From Tannerella sp. (GTDB lineage Bacteria; Bacteroidota; Bacteroidia; Bacteroidales; Tannerellaceae), in the NCBI GenBank assembly GCA_031283915.1, contig JAITAY010000113.1, forward strand, positions 1 through 19,040: 19,040 nucleotides of DNA. Direction: 5' to 3'. Under the pieces are notes generated by a model that was given only the letters and a program-made list of their open reading frames with translations, was not told the origin of the DNA and ran no database searches. The first letter of the stretch is position 1, and the number at the start of each line of letters is the position of its first letter. This document shows, piece after piece, positions 1-6,883 of the stretch. The position numbers were made by a program, and so were the translations under genes.

Positions 1-78
1 ATATTGTGGCCTGTGCCGCAAAAAGAGATAGACTTGAACATTTCCAGAAAATGGGACAACAATCCGGGATATAAATAA
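1..78 (+). CDS. SusD/RagB-like outer-membrane lipoprotein, C-terminal end only (partial)
   Basis: Frame 1 is open from the first base to a TAA at 76-78 and gives 25 residues beginning ILWPVPQKEID and ending NNPGYK. The pattern L-W/L-P-(I/V)-P-Q-x-E-(I/L)-D followed by a terminal N-P-G-Y is the usual C-terminus of SusD/RagB starch-binding-like lipoproteins of Bacteroidota. These sit on the cell surface, cap a SusC TonB-dependent channel and bind the oligosaccharide to be imported. Only the tail is visible, so substrate class cannot be read from it. Its position directly before a secreted hydrolase and a sugar transporter marks the left part of the window as the downstream half of a polysaccharide utilisation locus. 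The matching susC gene should lie outside the window to the left. Confidence 0.85.
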   Translation: MLWPVPQKEIDLNISRKWDNNPGYK

Positions 79-167
79 AGGACAACAACTATGACAAAAA
101 TATTCAAGGTAATCTCGACTGTGTTAAGCATTGATATTTCCCGGATTCGGAAAGAAAACCATCCGTA

Positions 168-282
168 CCGTTCGGTGCGACGCATTCGCTCCGTTCGGTA
201 CGACGTGTTCGTTCCCTCCGGTGAGATGCGTTCGCTCCCTCCGGTGCGATGCGTTCGTTCCGGGCGGTACGATGATTTGGAT
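168..282. repeat. GC-rich tandem repeat, 23-bp period, about 5 copies
   Basis: Five consecutive units start at 168, 191, 214, 237 and 260, each exactly 23 bp. Each unit carries a core like CCGTTCGGTGCGACGCATTC with substitutions (ccg/ccc at the start, ggtgcgatgcgttcg in later copies). The last unit decays into the promoter region of the next gene. The array fills most of the gap between the susD stop and the hydrolase start. Because 23 is not a multiple of 3, open frames across it (for example 91-312) are unlikely to be selected as protein. Confidence 0.8.
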
Positions 283-305
283 TTCACGAATAGATTTTAT
301 CTTTG
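276..305 (+). promoter_or_regulatory. Putative Bacteroidetes-type promoter for the hydrolase gene
   Basis: TATCTTTG at 298-305 fits the -7 consensus TAnnTTTG of the Bacteroidetes primary sigma factor. TTTG at 276-279 fits the -33 element, with an 18-bp gap (usual 19-21). Transcription would start near 312, giving a leader of about 27-30 nt before the ATG at 339. This suggests the hydrolase-transporter-URO-D genes can be transcribed separately from susCD. The -33 element overlaps the last 23-bp repeat unit. Confidence 0.5.
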
Positions 306-338
306 TATCTGAAACAGCATTACTCTATAAAATAAACA

Positions 339-3002
339 ATGATGAAAAAGAATTATGACAGTTTCTGCATATGGCTACATTTGGCCGTTTGTATGGTTTT
401 ATTCGCGACCGGATGCACGCTGTCGCGGGAAAAATCCGTTGCCGTTGTGCTTGCTTCCGATGCTTCGCCTGCCGTCCGTTCGGCTGCGGAAGAGCTGGTT
501 GCATCGCTCAACAAAGTCTTTCCGAAGGATCATTTTATCCTGGAAGATCGTCCTGATGCAGTCAACCCGCGTCGCATCGAGATTGCCGTCGATGGTCAGG
601 GAACGTTCGAGTCGTTTCGTGTGACGCGGACGAACGAAAGCAATGTACTCCGGATTGCCGGAGCCGACCCGCTCGGCGCCGTCTACGGCGTTTACGCCCT
701 GCTGGAATATTATGGTTGCGGGTTTTATATGACTTACGACACCTATCCGGCGCCGGAAAAAAGTCTGTGGCGTTTACCCGAAAAAGACTTTGAAGATGCG
801 CCGATCGCACGGGAACGTTACAGCTTCAACTGGCATAATTTCCTGTCGGGATGTTCCGGCTGGGATTTGGCACAGTGGAAAAGCTGGACAGACCAGTGTC
901 GCAAGATGCGTTACAATGTCATTATGGTGCATGCGTACGGAAACAATCCGATGTTCACGTTTGAATTTAATGGCATTACCAAAAAGGCGGGCGTACTGGC
1001 AAGTACAAATCAGGGACGCGACTGGGGTACGCCGCATGTGAATGATGTGCGGCGGATGGTTGGGGGCGAACATTTTTCGGGACCTGTCTTTGCGGCTCCC
1101 GAAGGGCTGCTTCCGGCAGAACAGCAGGTTGCCGCCGTCCAGAGCCTGATGAAAAAAGTATTTGCCCATGCCGCCGCGCAGGGGATGAAGATTGCCGTCC
1201 AGATAGATATCGACACCGACGGGAACAATCCGCCGGAAATGATGGCTGCCCTGCCGGATAACGCCAAAATACAAGTCGGCAACGGTCAGTTTCGTCCGCT
1301 ACCGGACACGCCGGAAGGCAAAACCTTTTATGCCGCCATCATCAACGGTCTGTTGAGCCTCTATCCCGAAATCAATTTAATAGTTTCCTGTACGCGAATT
1401 GACCCGCAACCCGGATATAAGGTTGAAGATTTTCCGGCACACTGGCAAAAAGAATATAATGCCATAAACGACGAAAAACTGACGAACAGGAACCGGCTTG
1501 CCGGATATTTCTGGGTGGGAAAGGCAGTGAAAACCATTCAGGAAATCGTGAAGGAAACAGGCCATGGCGATGTAGCGGTCTCGCAAGCCTCGTGGAGTTT
1601 CAACGCCTGGTTGCCTTATGCCGACGCCTGTTCTCCCGGAGAGATTTCATTTCTGACGCTCGATTACGAGGCAGTCCACAACAAGCCGGAATTTGATTCC
1701 CCGGAGGGAATACAGTTGCTGCGCACCCTGTCGGATGCGGGTCGCCGCATTGTCCCGATTATCTGGTCGCATCACGACGACGGGCACTATCTGGGACGCA
1801 CCTATACTCCCTACAGCCGGTTTGCCTCCCGGCTCGAAGAAGCCGGCTGCGATTCTTACGGAATTATACACTGGTTACTGCGTCCACACGGACTGTTTTT
1901 CAAATCACATTCGGTGCAGGTGTGGAAGTCCACGAAAGATCAGCCGCTGGACATAACTTGCCGGACAATGGGAAGAAATCTCTTCGGTGTGGAAAACGAA
2001 ATAAACGGCGGCGCATACCTGTTTGACTGGATCACAAAGGCGCCGATATACGGTCGCGAAACATCGGATTGCATGTTTGATGGCTGGGCAGGAAACCAGC
2101 CTTTCTCAAACGACCGGCTGGAAACGGTTCGGGAAGACACGAAACACCGCAAAACACTGCTTGACGGCATCCGGACGCCTTCCGGCATTCCCGGCGCAGC
2201 CCGTCACCTGGCATACTGGAAGGGGCTGGAGGATTTTAATCTCTGCATGGTGTCCGACGAAACCACGCTGCGAAATTCCATTGATGCGCTTAAAGAAGGC
2301 GACGCCGACAAAGCCATAGCACTGCTGGACAAAGCAGACCCGGCTGCCACGATGAAGGCATACGCCGAATTTGCTTCTCATCCGGGACTTGTCAGAGGCG
2401 ACCTCGGCGTGCTGGTACTGATGAACCTGAAATGGTATCCCACTTTCGCTGGACAAAAACAGATGCTTGGACTGGAGAAGTATCGCATTAATTTCGGCCC
2501 CACTGTTTTTGAGCTGCTGGCACAGGGTGAAGGGCGCCGTTCCCTGCATATCGACGCCGATAAAAAACTTTGGCTGATGCAGGGAACACGCGAATTGACG
2601 GGAAAGGAATGGACTTTGCCCGAAAACGCCGTACTGAAGACAAAAGGATTTTCAAAATCCGAAGAAGAGATTGTCCGGTCCGGACTTGAATGGACGGATT
2701 CAGCGAAAATAAAAATCATTCCGGTAATGAAATCCTCTTTTGCTCCGGCTCAAACGGAAACACCTTCCGGAAAACCGAACAGGATCAGGGTATATGTGAA
2801 CGATATCACCATTCAAAAAGCAGGCGAGGCTCAATTTGATTTGATGCTTAACGGTACAGCGAAACTGGGAACCGTCACGCCTGAACCCGGCACTGCTGAA
2901 GTTCTTGAGTTCGAGACACCGGAAGATGTGAAATTCATTACCGCCATACCGGTCAGGGGGAAAGTGTCGCTGTGTGGAATTACATTGGAGCAGTTGAAAT
3001 AA
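339..3002 (+). CDS. Secreted lipoprotein with GH67-type N-terminal domain; probable uronidase-like glycoside hydrolase
   Basis: The 887-residue product starts with basic residues, a hydrophobic stretch (11-25) and Cys26 in LFATGC, a plausible lipoprotein signal. Residues about 32-150 resemble the N-terminal alpha/beta domain seen before the catalytic barrel in GH67 alpha-glucuronidases and related families. They include an 'SDASPAVRSAAEELVASL' segment and the stretch LRIAGADPLGAVYGVYALLE at 105-123. From about 160 a barrel-like region follows, rich in Trp, His and acidic residues (FNWHNF, MVHAYGNNPMFTF, IDIDTDGNNPPE, WSHHDDGHY). A C-terminal beta-rich segment covers the last ~150 residues. 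I did not identify catalytic acids with certainty, so the family and substrate (glucuronate or galacturonate side chains) are inferred. The adjacent hexuronate-type transporter supports a uronic acid product. Either of two successive ATGs (339, 342) could be the start. The following gene begins 19 bp downstream, so an operon is likely. Confidence 0.7.
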   Translation: MMKKNYDSFCIWLHLAVCMVLFATGCTLSREKSVAVVLASDASPAVRSAAEELVASLNKVFPKDHFILEDRPDAVNPRRIEIAVDGQGTFESFRVTRTNESNVLRIAGADPLGAVYGVYALLEYYGCGFYMTYDTYPAPEKSLWRLPEKDFEDAPIARERYSFNWHNFLSGCSGWDLAQWKSWTDQCRKMRYNVIMVHAYGNNPMFTFEFNGITKKAGVLASTNQGRDWGTPHVNDVRRMVGGEHFSGPVFAAPEGLLPAEQQVAAVQSLMKKVFAHAAAQGMKIAVQIDIDTDGNNPPEMMAALPDNAKIQVGNGQFRPLPDTPEGKTFYAAIINGLLSLYPEINLIVSCTRIDPQPGYKVEDFPAHWQKEYNAINDEKLTNRNRLAGYFWVGKAVKTIQEIVKETGHGDVAVSQASWSFNAWLPYADACSPGEISFLTLDYEAVHNKPEFDSPEGIQLLRTLSDAGRRIVPIIWSHHDDGHYLGRTYTPYSRFASRLEEAGCDSYGIIHWLLRPHGLFFKSHSVQVWKSTKDQPLDITCRTMGRNLFGVENEINGGAYLFDWITKAPIYGRETSDCMFDGWAGNQPFSNDRLETVREDTKHRKTLLDGIRTPSGIPGAARHLAYWKGLEDFNLCMVSDETTLRNSIDALKEGDADKAIALLDKADPAATMKAYAEFASHPGLVRGDLGVLVLMNLKWYPTFAGQKQMLGLEKYRINFGPTVFELLAQGEGRRSLHIDADKKLWLMQGTRELTGKEWTLPENAVLKTKGFSKSEEEIVRSGLEWTDSAKIKIIPVMKSSFAPAQTETPSGKPNRIRVYVNDITIQKAGEAQFDLMLNGTAKLGTVTPEPGTAEVLEFETPEDVKFITAIPVRGKVSLCGITLEQLK

Positions 3003-3021
3003 AAAAACGAACAGTAAAGTG

Positions 3022-4266
3022 ATGAAACAGCCTTACCGTTGGACGATATGCAGCCTGCTTTTCTTCGGCACAACGATTAATTTCATTGACAGGCAGGTAT
3101 TGAGTATTCTCGCACCGCAATTGCAAACTGCTTTTCACTGGACTGAAGCGGACTATGGATATATTGTGATGGCGTTCCAGATTGCTTACGCCGCCGGTTT
3201 GCTGTTTACAGGGCATTTCCTGGACAGATTCGGCGTCCGGCTGGGTTATTCCATTGCAATGATTTTCTGGAGTCTGTCGGCTGCCGGTCATGCACTGGCT
3301 TCGTCCGTAATCTCGTTTGCTTCGGCACGGTTTTGTCTGGCGCTGGGGGAATCCGCCAATTTCCCGGCCGCCATCAAAACCGTGGCCGAATGGTTTCCTA
3401 AAAAGGAAAGAGCGTTTGCCACCGGACTGTTCAATACCGGAGCAACCGTCGGTGTGATTGTTTCGCCCGTACTCATCTCCCGGCTTGCGCTGAATTTCGG
3501 CTGGCAGGCTGCGTTTGTCGCTGCGGGAATACTGGGCGTCGTCTGGCTCTTTTTCTGGCTTTTATTTTACGGTCAGCCCGAAAAAAAAGCATCAAAGAAA
3601 GAACTCGATTATATCCGTTCCGATTCGGAAAAAGAAGAAGAGAAACAGGATATTCCATGGCTGCAACTGCTCCGCAGCAAGCAGACGCTCGGCATCTGCA
3701 TCGGCCGGTTTGTTACCGACCCTATCTGGTGGTTTTTCCTCTTCTGGCTTCCCAAATACCTGCACGGGCAATTCGGTCTCGACATAGGTGATTTCGGGCT
3801 TCCCCTGATTATTATCTATACGGTGTCGTCCCTGGGCGGCGTCAGCGGCGGATGGCTGTCTTCATGGTTTATCCGCCGGGGTAAAAGCATTGATTTCGCC
3901 CGGAAAACGACGATCCTGATTGCTGCGCTGGCGGTTATGCCGATTGTGCTGCTGGCATGGTATCCGTCTTTCATAGCCGCCATTGTGCTGATCAGTCTGG
4001 CGACGGCGGCGCATCAGGCATGGGGCGCGAATATCTACACGGTCGTGTCGGATATCTATCCCCAAAAGACGGTTGGCTCCGTCATCGGGCTGACCAGTTT
4101 TGCCGGGGCTGTCGGCGGGATCATCTTCTCGCCCACAGTGGGCTGGATACTGGCGGCAACAAACAGTTATTTCATCATTTTCCTGATCGCCGGCGCCGCT
4201 TATCTCGTTGCCTGGCTTGCACTGAAAATATTTGTATCTATTCAACCTGTTAAATATGTAATTTGA
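3022..4266 (+). CDS. MFS transporter, anion:cation symporter family, hexuronate (ExuT)-like
   Basis: The 414-residue protein has about twelve hydrophobic segments. The first carries the NFIDRQVLSI signature (N20-x-x-D23-R24), close to the N-Y-x-D-R motif of ExuT/GudP-type anion:cation symporters. The loop 2-3 motif GHFLDRFGVRLGY and the segment WFPKKERAFATGLFNTGATVG are also typical of that family, where they accompany uptake of hexuronates, galactarate or related sugar acids across the inner membrane. A basic, Lys/Glu-rich cytoplasmic loop near residues 190-215 separates two six-helix halves. I place the start at the ATG at 3022; a GTG lies directly upstream at 3019. The gene begins 19 bp after the hydrolase stop, and its own stop is 5 bp before the next ATG, so the three genes look co-transcribed. 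The exact substrate cannot be read from the sequence. Confidence 0.85.
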   Translation: MKQPYRWTICSLLFFGTTINFIDRQVLSILAPQLQTAFHWTEADYGYIVMAFQIAYAAGLLFTGHFLDRFGVRLGYSIAMIFWSLSAAGHALASSVISFASARFCLALGESANFPAAIKTVAEWFPKKERAFATGLFNTGATVGVIVSPVLISRLALNFGWQAAFVAAGILGVVWLFFWLLFYGQPEKKASKKELDYIRSDSEKEEEKQDIPWLQLLRSKQTLGICIGRFVTDPIWWFFLFWLPKYLHGQFGLDIGDFGLPLIIIYTVSSLGGVSGGWLSSWFIRRGKSIDFARKTTILIAALAVMPIVLLAWYPSFIAAIVLISLATAAHQAWGANIYTVVSDIYPQKTVGSVIGLTSFAGAVGGIIFSPTVGWILAATNSYFIIFLIAGAAYLVAWLALKIFVSIQPVKYVI

Positions 4267-4271
4267 TTAAA

Positions 4272-5396
4272 ATGAAACAATTTGATATTACGAAACGCGA
4301 TTCGCAGGCAACAGAGATTACGCCAGTATCGCCCGAAAAATTTGATATGGACGCCTATGCCGCCTACGAACAAAGCCTGCTGGCCGGAACCGACGCTTTC
4401 TGGAACGCCCCGTCGGGCGTAGCCGTTTACCGAAGGATGCGGGCGGCTGAAGTGTTTTCTTACGCCTGCCGCAACATGCAGCGTTCGCTGGAGTTGCAAC
4501 TGGGATGCCTGCAGGAAAGCATGAAATTCAAGGCCGATATTCCGAACTTTCTTGAACCCTGGTACGGTATTGGCACAACAGCTTCGGCCTTTGGAATGGA
4601 ATATGTCTGGAGTGAAGGTCTTGCTCCTGCTGTTCAGGCGAAGTTCAATACGCTGGCAGACGCATTATCGTATACGCCGGCGCCCATCGCCGAAACGGGC
4701 ATCGGAAAATTCACACTGAATATGATCGAGTATTTCATGGACAAGACCAAAGGCCGGCTGCCCGTGAGTTTCTCCGACGCACAGTCGCCTCTTAATGCCG
4801 CCACTATGATTGTCGAAAACACCAGTATCCTGATGGATATCATACTTGACCCCGATTCGATAAGGCGCTTTTTCGATGTTCTTGCCGGTCTGGCGATAGA
4901 TTTTGTTTCCGGACAGAAGAAACTCATCGGCGACTCTCTGGTGAGTCCGGGACATGGCTTTGCTTCGGCACGGAACTTTGAGGGGTATGGGCAAAGCGAT
5001 GACAGTGTGGTCATGCTGTCGGGCGAGCAATACAGGGATTGCGCTCTTCCATCGTTTGAACGGACAGGCCTGGCTTTCGGCGGCCCGGTGTTTCATTCCT
5101 GCGGCGACTGGTCGAACAAAATTCCGGTCATCAGGCAAATCAAAGGCCTGCGAATGGTTGATGCCGCTTTTTCGGCGGAAACCGACCCGAATCCGAATGC
5201 AGCGGCGCCGTTTGCCGAAGGGTTTGCCCATACAGGCATTGTGCTCAACGCCCGTATCGTCGGCGACATTGCCACCATCGAAAAAACCGTCCGCGAACTC
5301 TGGCGTCCGGGATTGAAACTGATCGTGGTAACGTATTGCCCCACACCGGAAGAACAGGAGCAGGCGTATGATGTGATTCACGAAATTTGCTGCTGA
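4272..5396 (+). CDS. Uroporphyrinogen-decarboxylase-fold protein, probable zinc-dependent methyltransferase (MtaA/CmuA-like)
   Basis: The 374-residue protein resembles the URO-D superfamily: a helical N-terminal part, a central barrel with acidic and Asn-rich segments, and FHSCGDW at 274-280. His275-x-Cys277 together with Cys356 (VVTYC) matches the His-x-Cys...Cys zinc site of corrinoid methyltransferases such as MtaA, MtbA and CmuA, rather than the metal-free heme enzyme. Those enzymes move a methyl group between a corrinoid protein and a thiol or other acceptor; members of the superfamily also act in O-demethylation. I infer methyl transfer, possibly on a methylated sugar acid, because the gene follows a uronidase-like hydrolase and a hexuronate-type transporter. 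No corrinoid protein is visible here. The start is the ATG at 4272; a TTG at 4263 in the same frame overlaps the transporter stop and is less likely. True HemE function is unlikely in this context. Confidence 0.7.
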   Translation: MKQFDITKRDSQATEITPVSPEKFDMDAYAAYEQSLLAGTDAFWNAPSGVAVYRRMRAAEVFSYACRNMQRSLELQLGCLQESMKFKADIPNFLEPWYGIGTTASAFGMEYVWSEGLAPAVQAKFNTLADALSYTPAPIAETGIGKFTLNMIEYFMDKTKGRLPVSFSDAQSPLNAATMIVENTSILMDIILDPDSIRRFFDVLAGLAIDFVSGQKKLIGDSLVSPGHGFASARNFEGYGQSDDSVVMLSGEQYRDCALPSFERTGLAFGGPVFHSCGDWSNKIPVIRQIKGLRMVDAAFSAETDPNPNAAAPFAEGFAHTGIVLNARIVGDIATIEKTVRELWRPGLKLIVVTYCPTPEEQEQAYDVIHEICC

Positions 5397-5454
5397 CAGC
5401 CTCAATGAACGTATGAGCATAAGGAATCCCTATGTGAAATTTTCGTGTGGAAAC

Positions 5455-5668
5455 GTTCGAAAAGCAGGCGCAACGATGCGCTTTTGTGCGGAAGCGTTCA
5501 GGAGGAAAGCGCAACGATGCGCTTTTTATGTAGAAGCGTTCGGGAAGAAAGCGCAACGATGCGCTTTTGTGCGGAAGCGTTCGGGAAGAAAGCGCAATGA
5601 TGCGCTTTTGTGCAGAAGCGTTCGGGAAGAAAGCGCAACGATGCGCCTTTTTATGTAGAAGCGTTTGG
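5455..5668. repeat. Tandem repeat, 41/42-bp period, five copies
   Basis: The core GCGCAACGATGCGC begins at 5468, 5509, 5551, 5592 (one change, AATGATG) and 5633, so spacings are 41, 42, 41 and 41 bp. Each core is preceded by GAAGCGTTCGGGAAGAAA or a near variant and followed by CTTTTTATGTAGAA or CTTTTGTGCGGAA. The core is an imperfect palindrome able to form a short hairpin. The array begins about 60 bp after the URO-D-like gene stop. An 81-residue open frame runs across it but changes frame relative to the unit because the period is not a multiple of 3, so it is probably not a gene. Confidence 0.9.
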
Positions 5669-5820
5669 AAAGGAATCACCACTTTAGGATTTCACATTCT
5701 GGGAAGTAAGAAGGACACGACCATTTGAAATGCACCCATCTTGTCCGGCAGTATCTTTTCCGAAAACGGCGCTCCAAAAAAAGATTTAGCCGAGACTTCA
5801 AACAATTCATCAAAAAGCAT

Positions 5821-5828
5821 TATATTTG
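5821..5828 (+). promoter_or_regulatory. -7 promoter box of the aromatic amino-acid operon
   Basis: TATATTTG at 5821-5828 fits the Bacteroidetes -7 consensus TAnnTTTG. No good -33 TTTG is present; TTCA at 5797-5800 is the nearest at the right distance. Transcription would start near 5835, about 24 nt before the leader-peptide ATG. Confidence 0.5.
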
Positions 5829-5858
5829 CCGCCGTAATTAAACGAAAGGAAACAAACG

Positions 5859-5933
5859 ATGAGACCGTTCTTTTTTACATACTTCTATTTTTACTTTTAC
5901 GTTAGCAGGGTAAAGGCGGGAGTTTGTGTGTAA
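5859..5933 (+). CDS. Phe/Tyr-rich leader peptide of the pheA operon attenuator
   Basis: ATG at 5859 opens a 24-codon frame ending at TAA 5931-5933. Residues 3-15 read PFFFTYFYFYFYV, so ten of residues 4-14 are Phe (6) or Tyr (4), followed by a short basic and small tail (SRVKAGVCV). This is the form of an attenuation leader peptide: scarcity of charged tRNA-Phe or tRNA-Tyr would stall the ribosome in the run at 5868-5900. It lies about 30 bp after a promoter box, ends 37 bp before an intrinsic terminator, and is followed by prephenate dehydratase and tyrosine-branch genes. It is comparable in role to pheL of enterobacteria, but here Tyr codons are mixed in. It is short enough to be missed by most gene callers. 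Confidence 0.9.
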   Translation: MRPFFFTYFYFYFYVSRVKAGVCV

Positions 5934-5979
5934 AAAAAGGACGTGAAAGCGTCAACAGAAAGAAACAGAAAATCCTGCC
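5915..5979 (+). promoter_or_regulatory. Candidate antiterminator pairing
   Basis: GGCGGGA at 5915-5921, inside the end of the leader-peptide frame, can pair with TCCTGCC at 5973-5979, the 5' arm of the terminator (7 bp with one G-U). A ribosome stalled at the Phe/Tyr codons (up to 5900) would leave 5915 free and let this form. A ribosome reaching the stop at 5931 would cover it and allow the terminator. GCAGGG at 5905-5910 offers a second possible partner for the same arm. A small GACG/CGTC hairpin lies between at 5940-5953. Confidence 0.6.
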
Positions 5980-6004
5980 GAAACCAACGGCGGGATTTTT
6001 TTTT
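5971..6004 (+). terminator. Attenuator terminator before pheA
   Basis: AATCCTGCCG (5971-5980) pairs with CGGCGGGATT (5988-5997) around a 7-nt loop, giving a 10-bp stem with one G-U pair. A run of nine T at 5996-6004 follows. It lies 37 bp after the leader-peptide stop and 33 bp before the pheA start, where a constitutive terminator would make no sense, so it is read as the conditional terminator of the attenuator. Confidence 0.9.
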
Positions 6005-6037
6005 GAACGGGAGATAAACGAAATAAAATAAAATGAG

Positions 6038-6883
6038 ATGAAGAAGAAAGTAGCGATTCAGGGGATAGTCGGTTCATATCACGATATAGCCGCCCACCAG
6101 TACTACGAAGGGGAAGAAATTGAAACAGTGGCTTGCAGCACGTTTCGCGACGTGGTGCGGTATGTGCATAACGATTCGTCCGCAACCGGAATGATGGCCA
6201 TTGAGAACACCATTGCGGGCAGCCTGCTGCAGAATCACGAGCTGATACGCGAAAGCGGATGCGCCATAGTGGGAGAGTATAAACTGCGCATTTCGCATGT
6301 GCTTTCCGCCTTGGCGGGTACGGCGTTGCAGGAAGTGGAAGAAGTAGATTCGCATCCGATTGCCCTGATGCAGTGCGGAGACTATCTGGACACGCTGCCG
6401 CACGTGCGGCTGGTGGAAATGGAAGATACGGCCGTGAGCGCCCGCCGGATTGCCGAAAACCGGCTAAAGAACCATGCGGCGGTCTGCAGCCGGCAGGCGG
6501 CTGAAATCTACGGGCTGGAGATACTGGCTGAAGGGATCGAAACCAACAGGCGCAACTATACCCGTTTCCTGGTCATTGCCGACCGGTGGAAAGCGGAAGA
6601 ATGGCTGGAAGGGACGCGGAAAAACAAAGCCTCGCTTGTGTTTGCGCTGCCCCATACTTCCGGCAGTCTTTCCAAGGTGCTGACCATCCTGTCGTTCTAC
6701 GACATGAACCTGACCAAAATACAGTCGCTTCCGATCATCGGACGCGAATGGGAATATCTGTTTTACATCAACCTGACGTATGCCGACTACCTGCGTTACA
6801 GGCAGGCGCTGGATGCGATTCTTCCGCTGACGAAGGATTTGAGTATTTTAGGAGAATATGCAGAAGGAAAACAAAGCGTGTGA
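6038..6883 (+). CDS. pheA: Prephenate dehydratase
   Basis: The 281-residue protein has the prephenate dehydratase domain at about 3-180 and an ACT domain at about 197-272. Motifs visible include VAIQGIVGSYHD at the N-terminus, the IENTIAGSL active-site segment (55-63), SHPIAL (105-110) and NYTRF at 173-177, which holds the catalytic Thr-Arg-Phe triad. It converts prephenate to phenylpyruvate, the committed step to phenylalanine, in the cytoplasm. The ACT domain has QSLP (229-232) where classical enzymes have ESRP and GSLS where they have GALV, so phenylalanine feedback may differ. There is no fused chorismate mutase domain; that activity is on the third gene of this operon. The start ATG 6038 lies 33 bp after the attenuator terminator. 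Its end overlaps the next gene by 26 bp. Confidence 0.95.
   Translation: MKKKVAIQGIVGSYHDIAAHQYYEGEEIETVACSTFRDVVRYVHNDSSATGMMAIENTIAGSLLQNHELIRESGCAIVGEYKLRISHVLSALAGTALQEVEEVDSHPIALMQCGDYLDTLPHVRLVEMEDTAVSARRIAENRLKNHAAVCSRQAAEIYGLEILAEGIETNRRNYTRFLVIADRWKAEEWLEGTRKNKASLVFALPHTSGSLSKVLTILSFYDMNLTKIQSLPIIGREWEYLFYINLTYADYLRYRQALDAILPLTKDLSILGEYAEGKQSV

Noticed and set aside
91..312. 73-codon open frame between susD and the hydrolase gene
   Set aside because: Most of it is translation of the 23-bp tandem repeat in shifting phase; no recognisable domain or signal peptide.
774..1274. Long minus-strand open frames inside the hydrolase gene and similar antisense frames elsewhere
   Set aside because: They mirror codon structure of the clearly real plus-strand genes and show no protein-family motifs.
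4263..4271. TTG start for the URO-D-like gene
   Set aside because: It overlaps the transporter stop and adds only three residues; the ATG at 4272 is the better start.
5413..5658. 81-codon frame with repeated A-Q-R-C-A-F strings
   Set aside because: It is the 41-bp DNA repeat read through; the phase changes between units, so no coherent repeat protein is encoded.
5455..5668. Possible CRISPR array
   Set aside because: Units are contiguous and nearly identical along their full length, with no unique spacers of normal length and no cas genes nearby. The same holds for the 23-bp arrays, whose 11-bp linkers are too short to be spacers.
5821..6037. T-box or metabolite riboswitch before pheA
   Set aside because: The leader is too short and lacks T-box landmarks; the Phe/Tyr peptide and terminator explain it fully.
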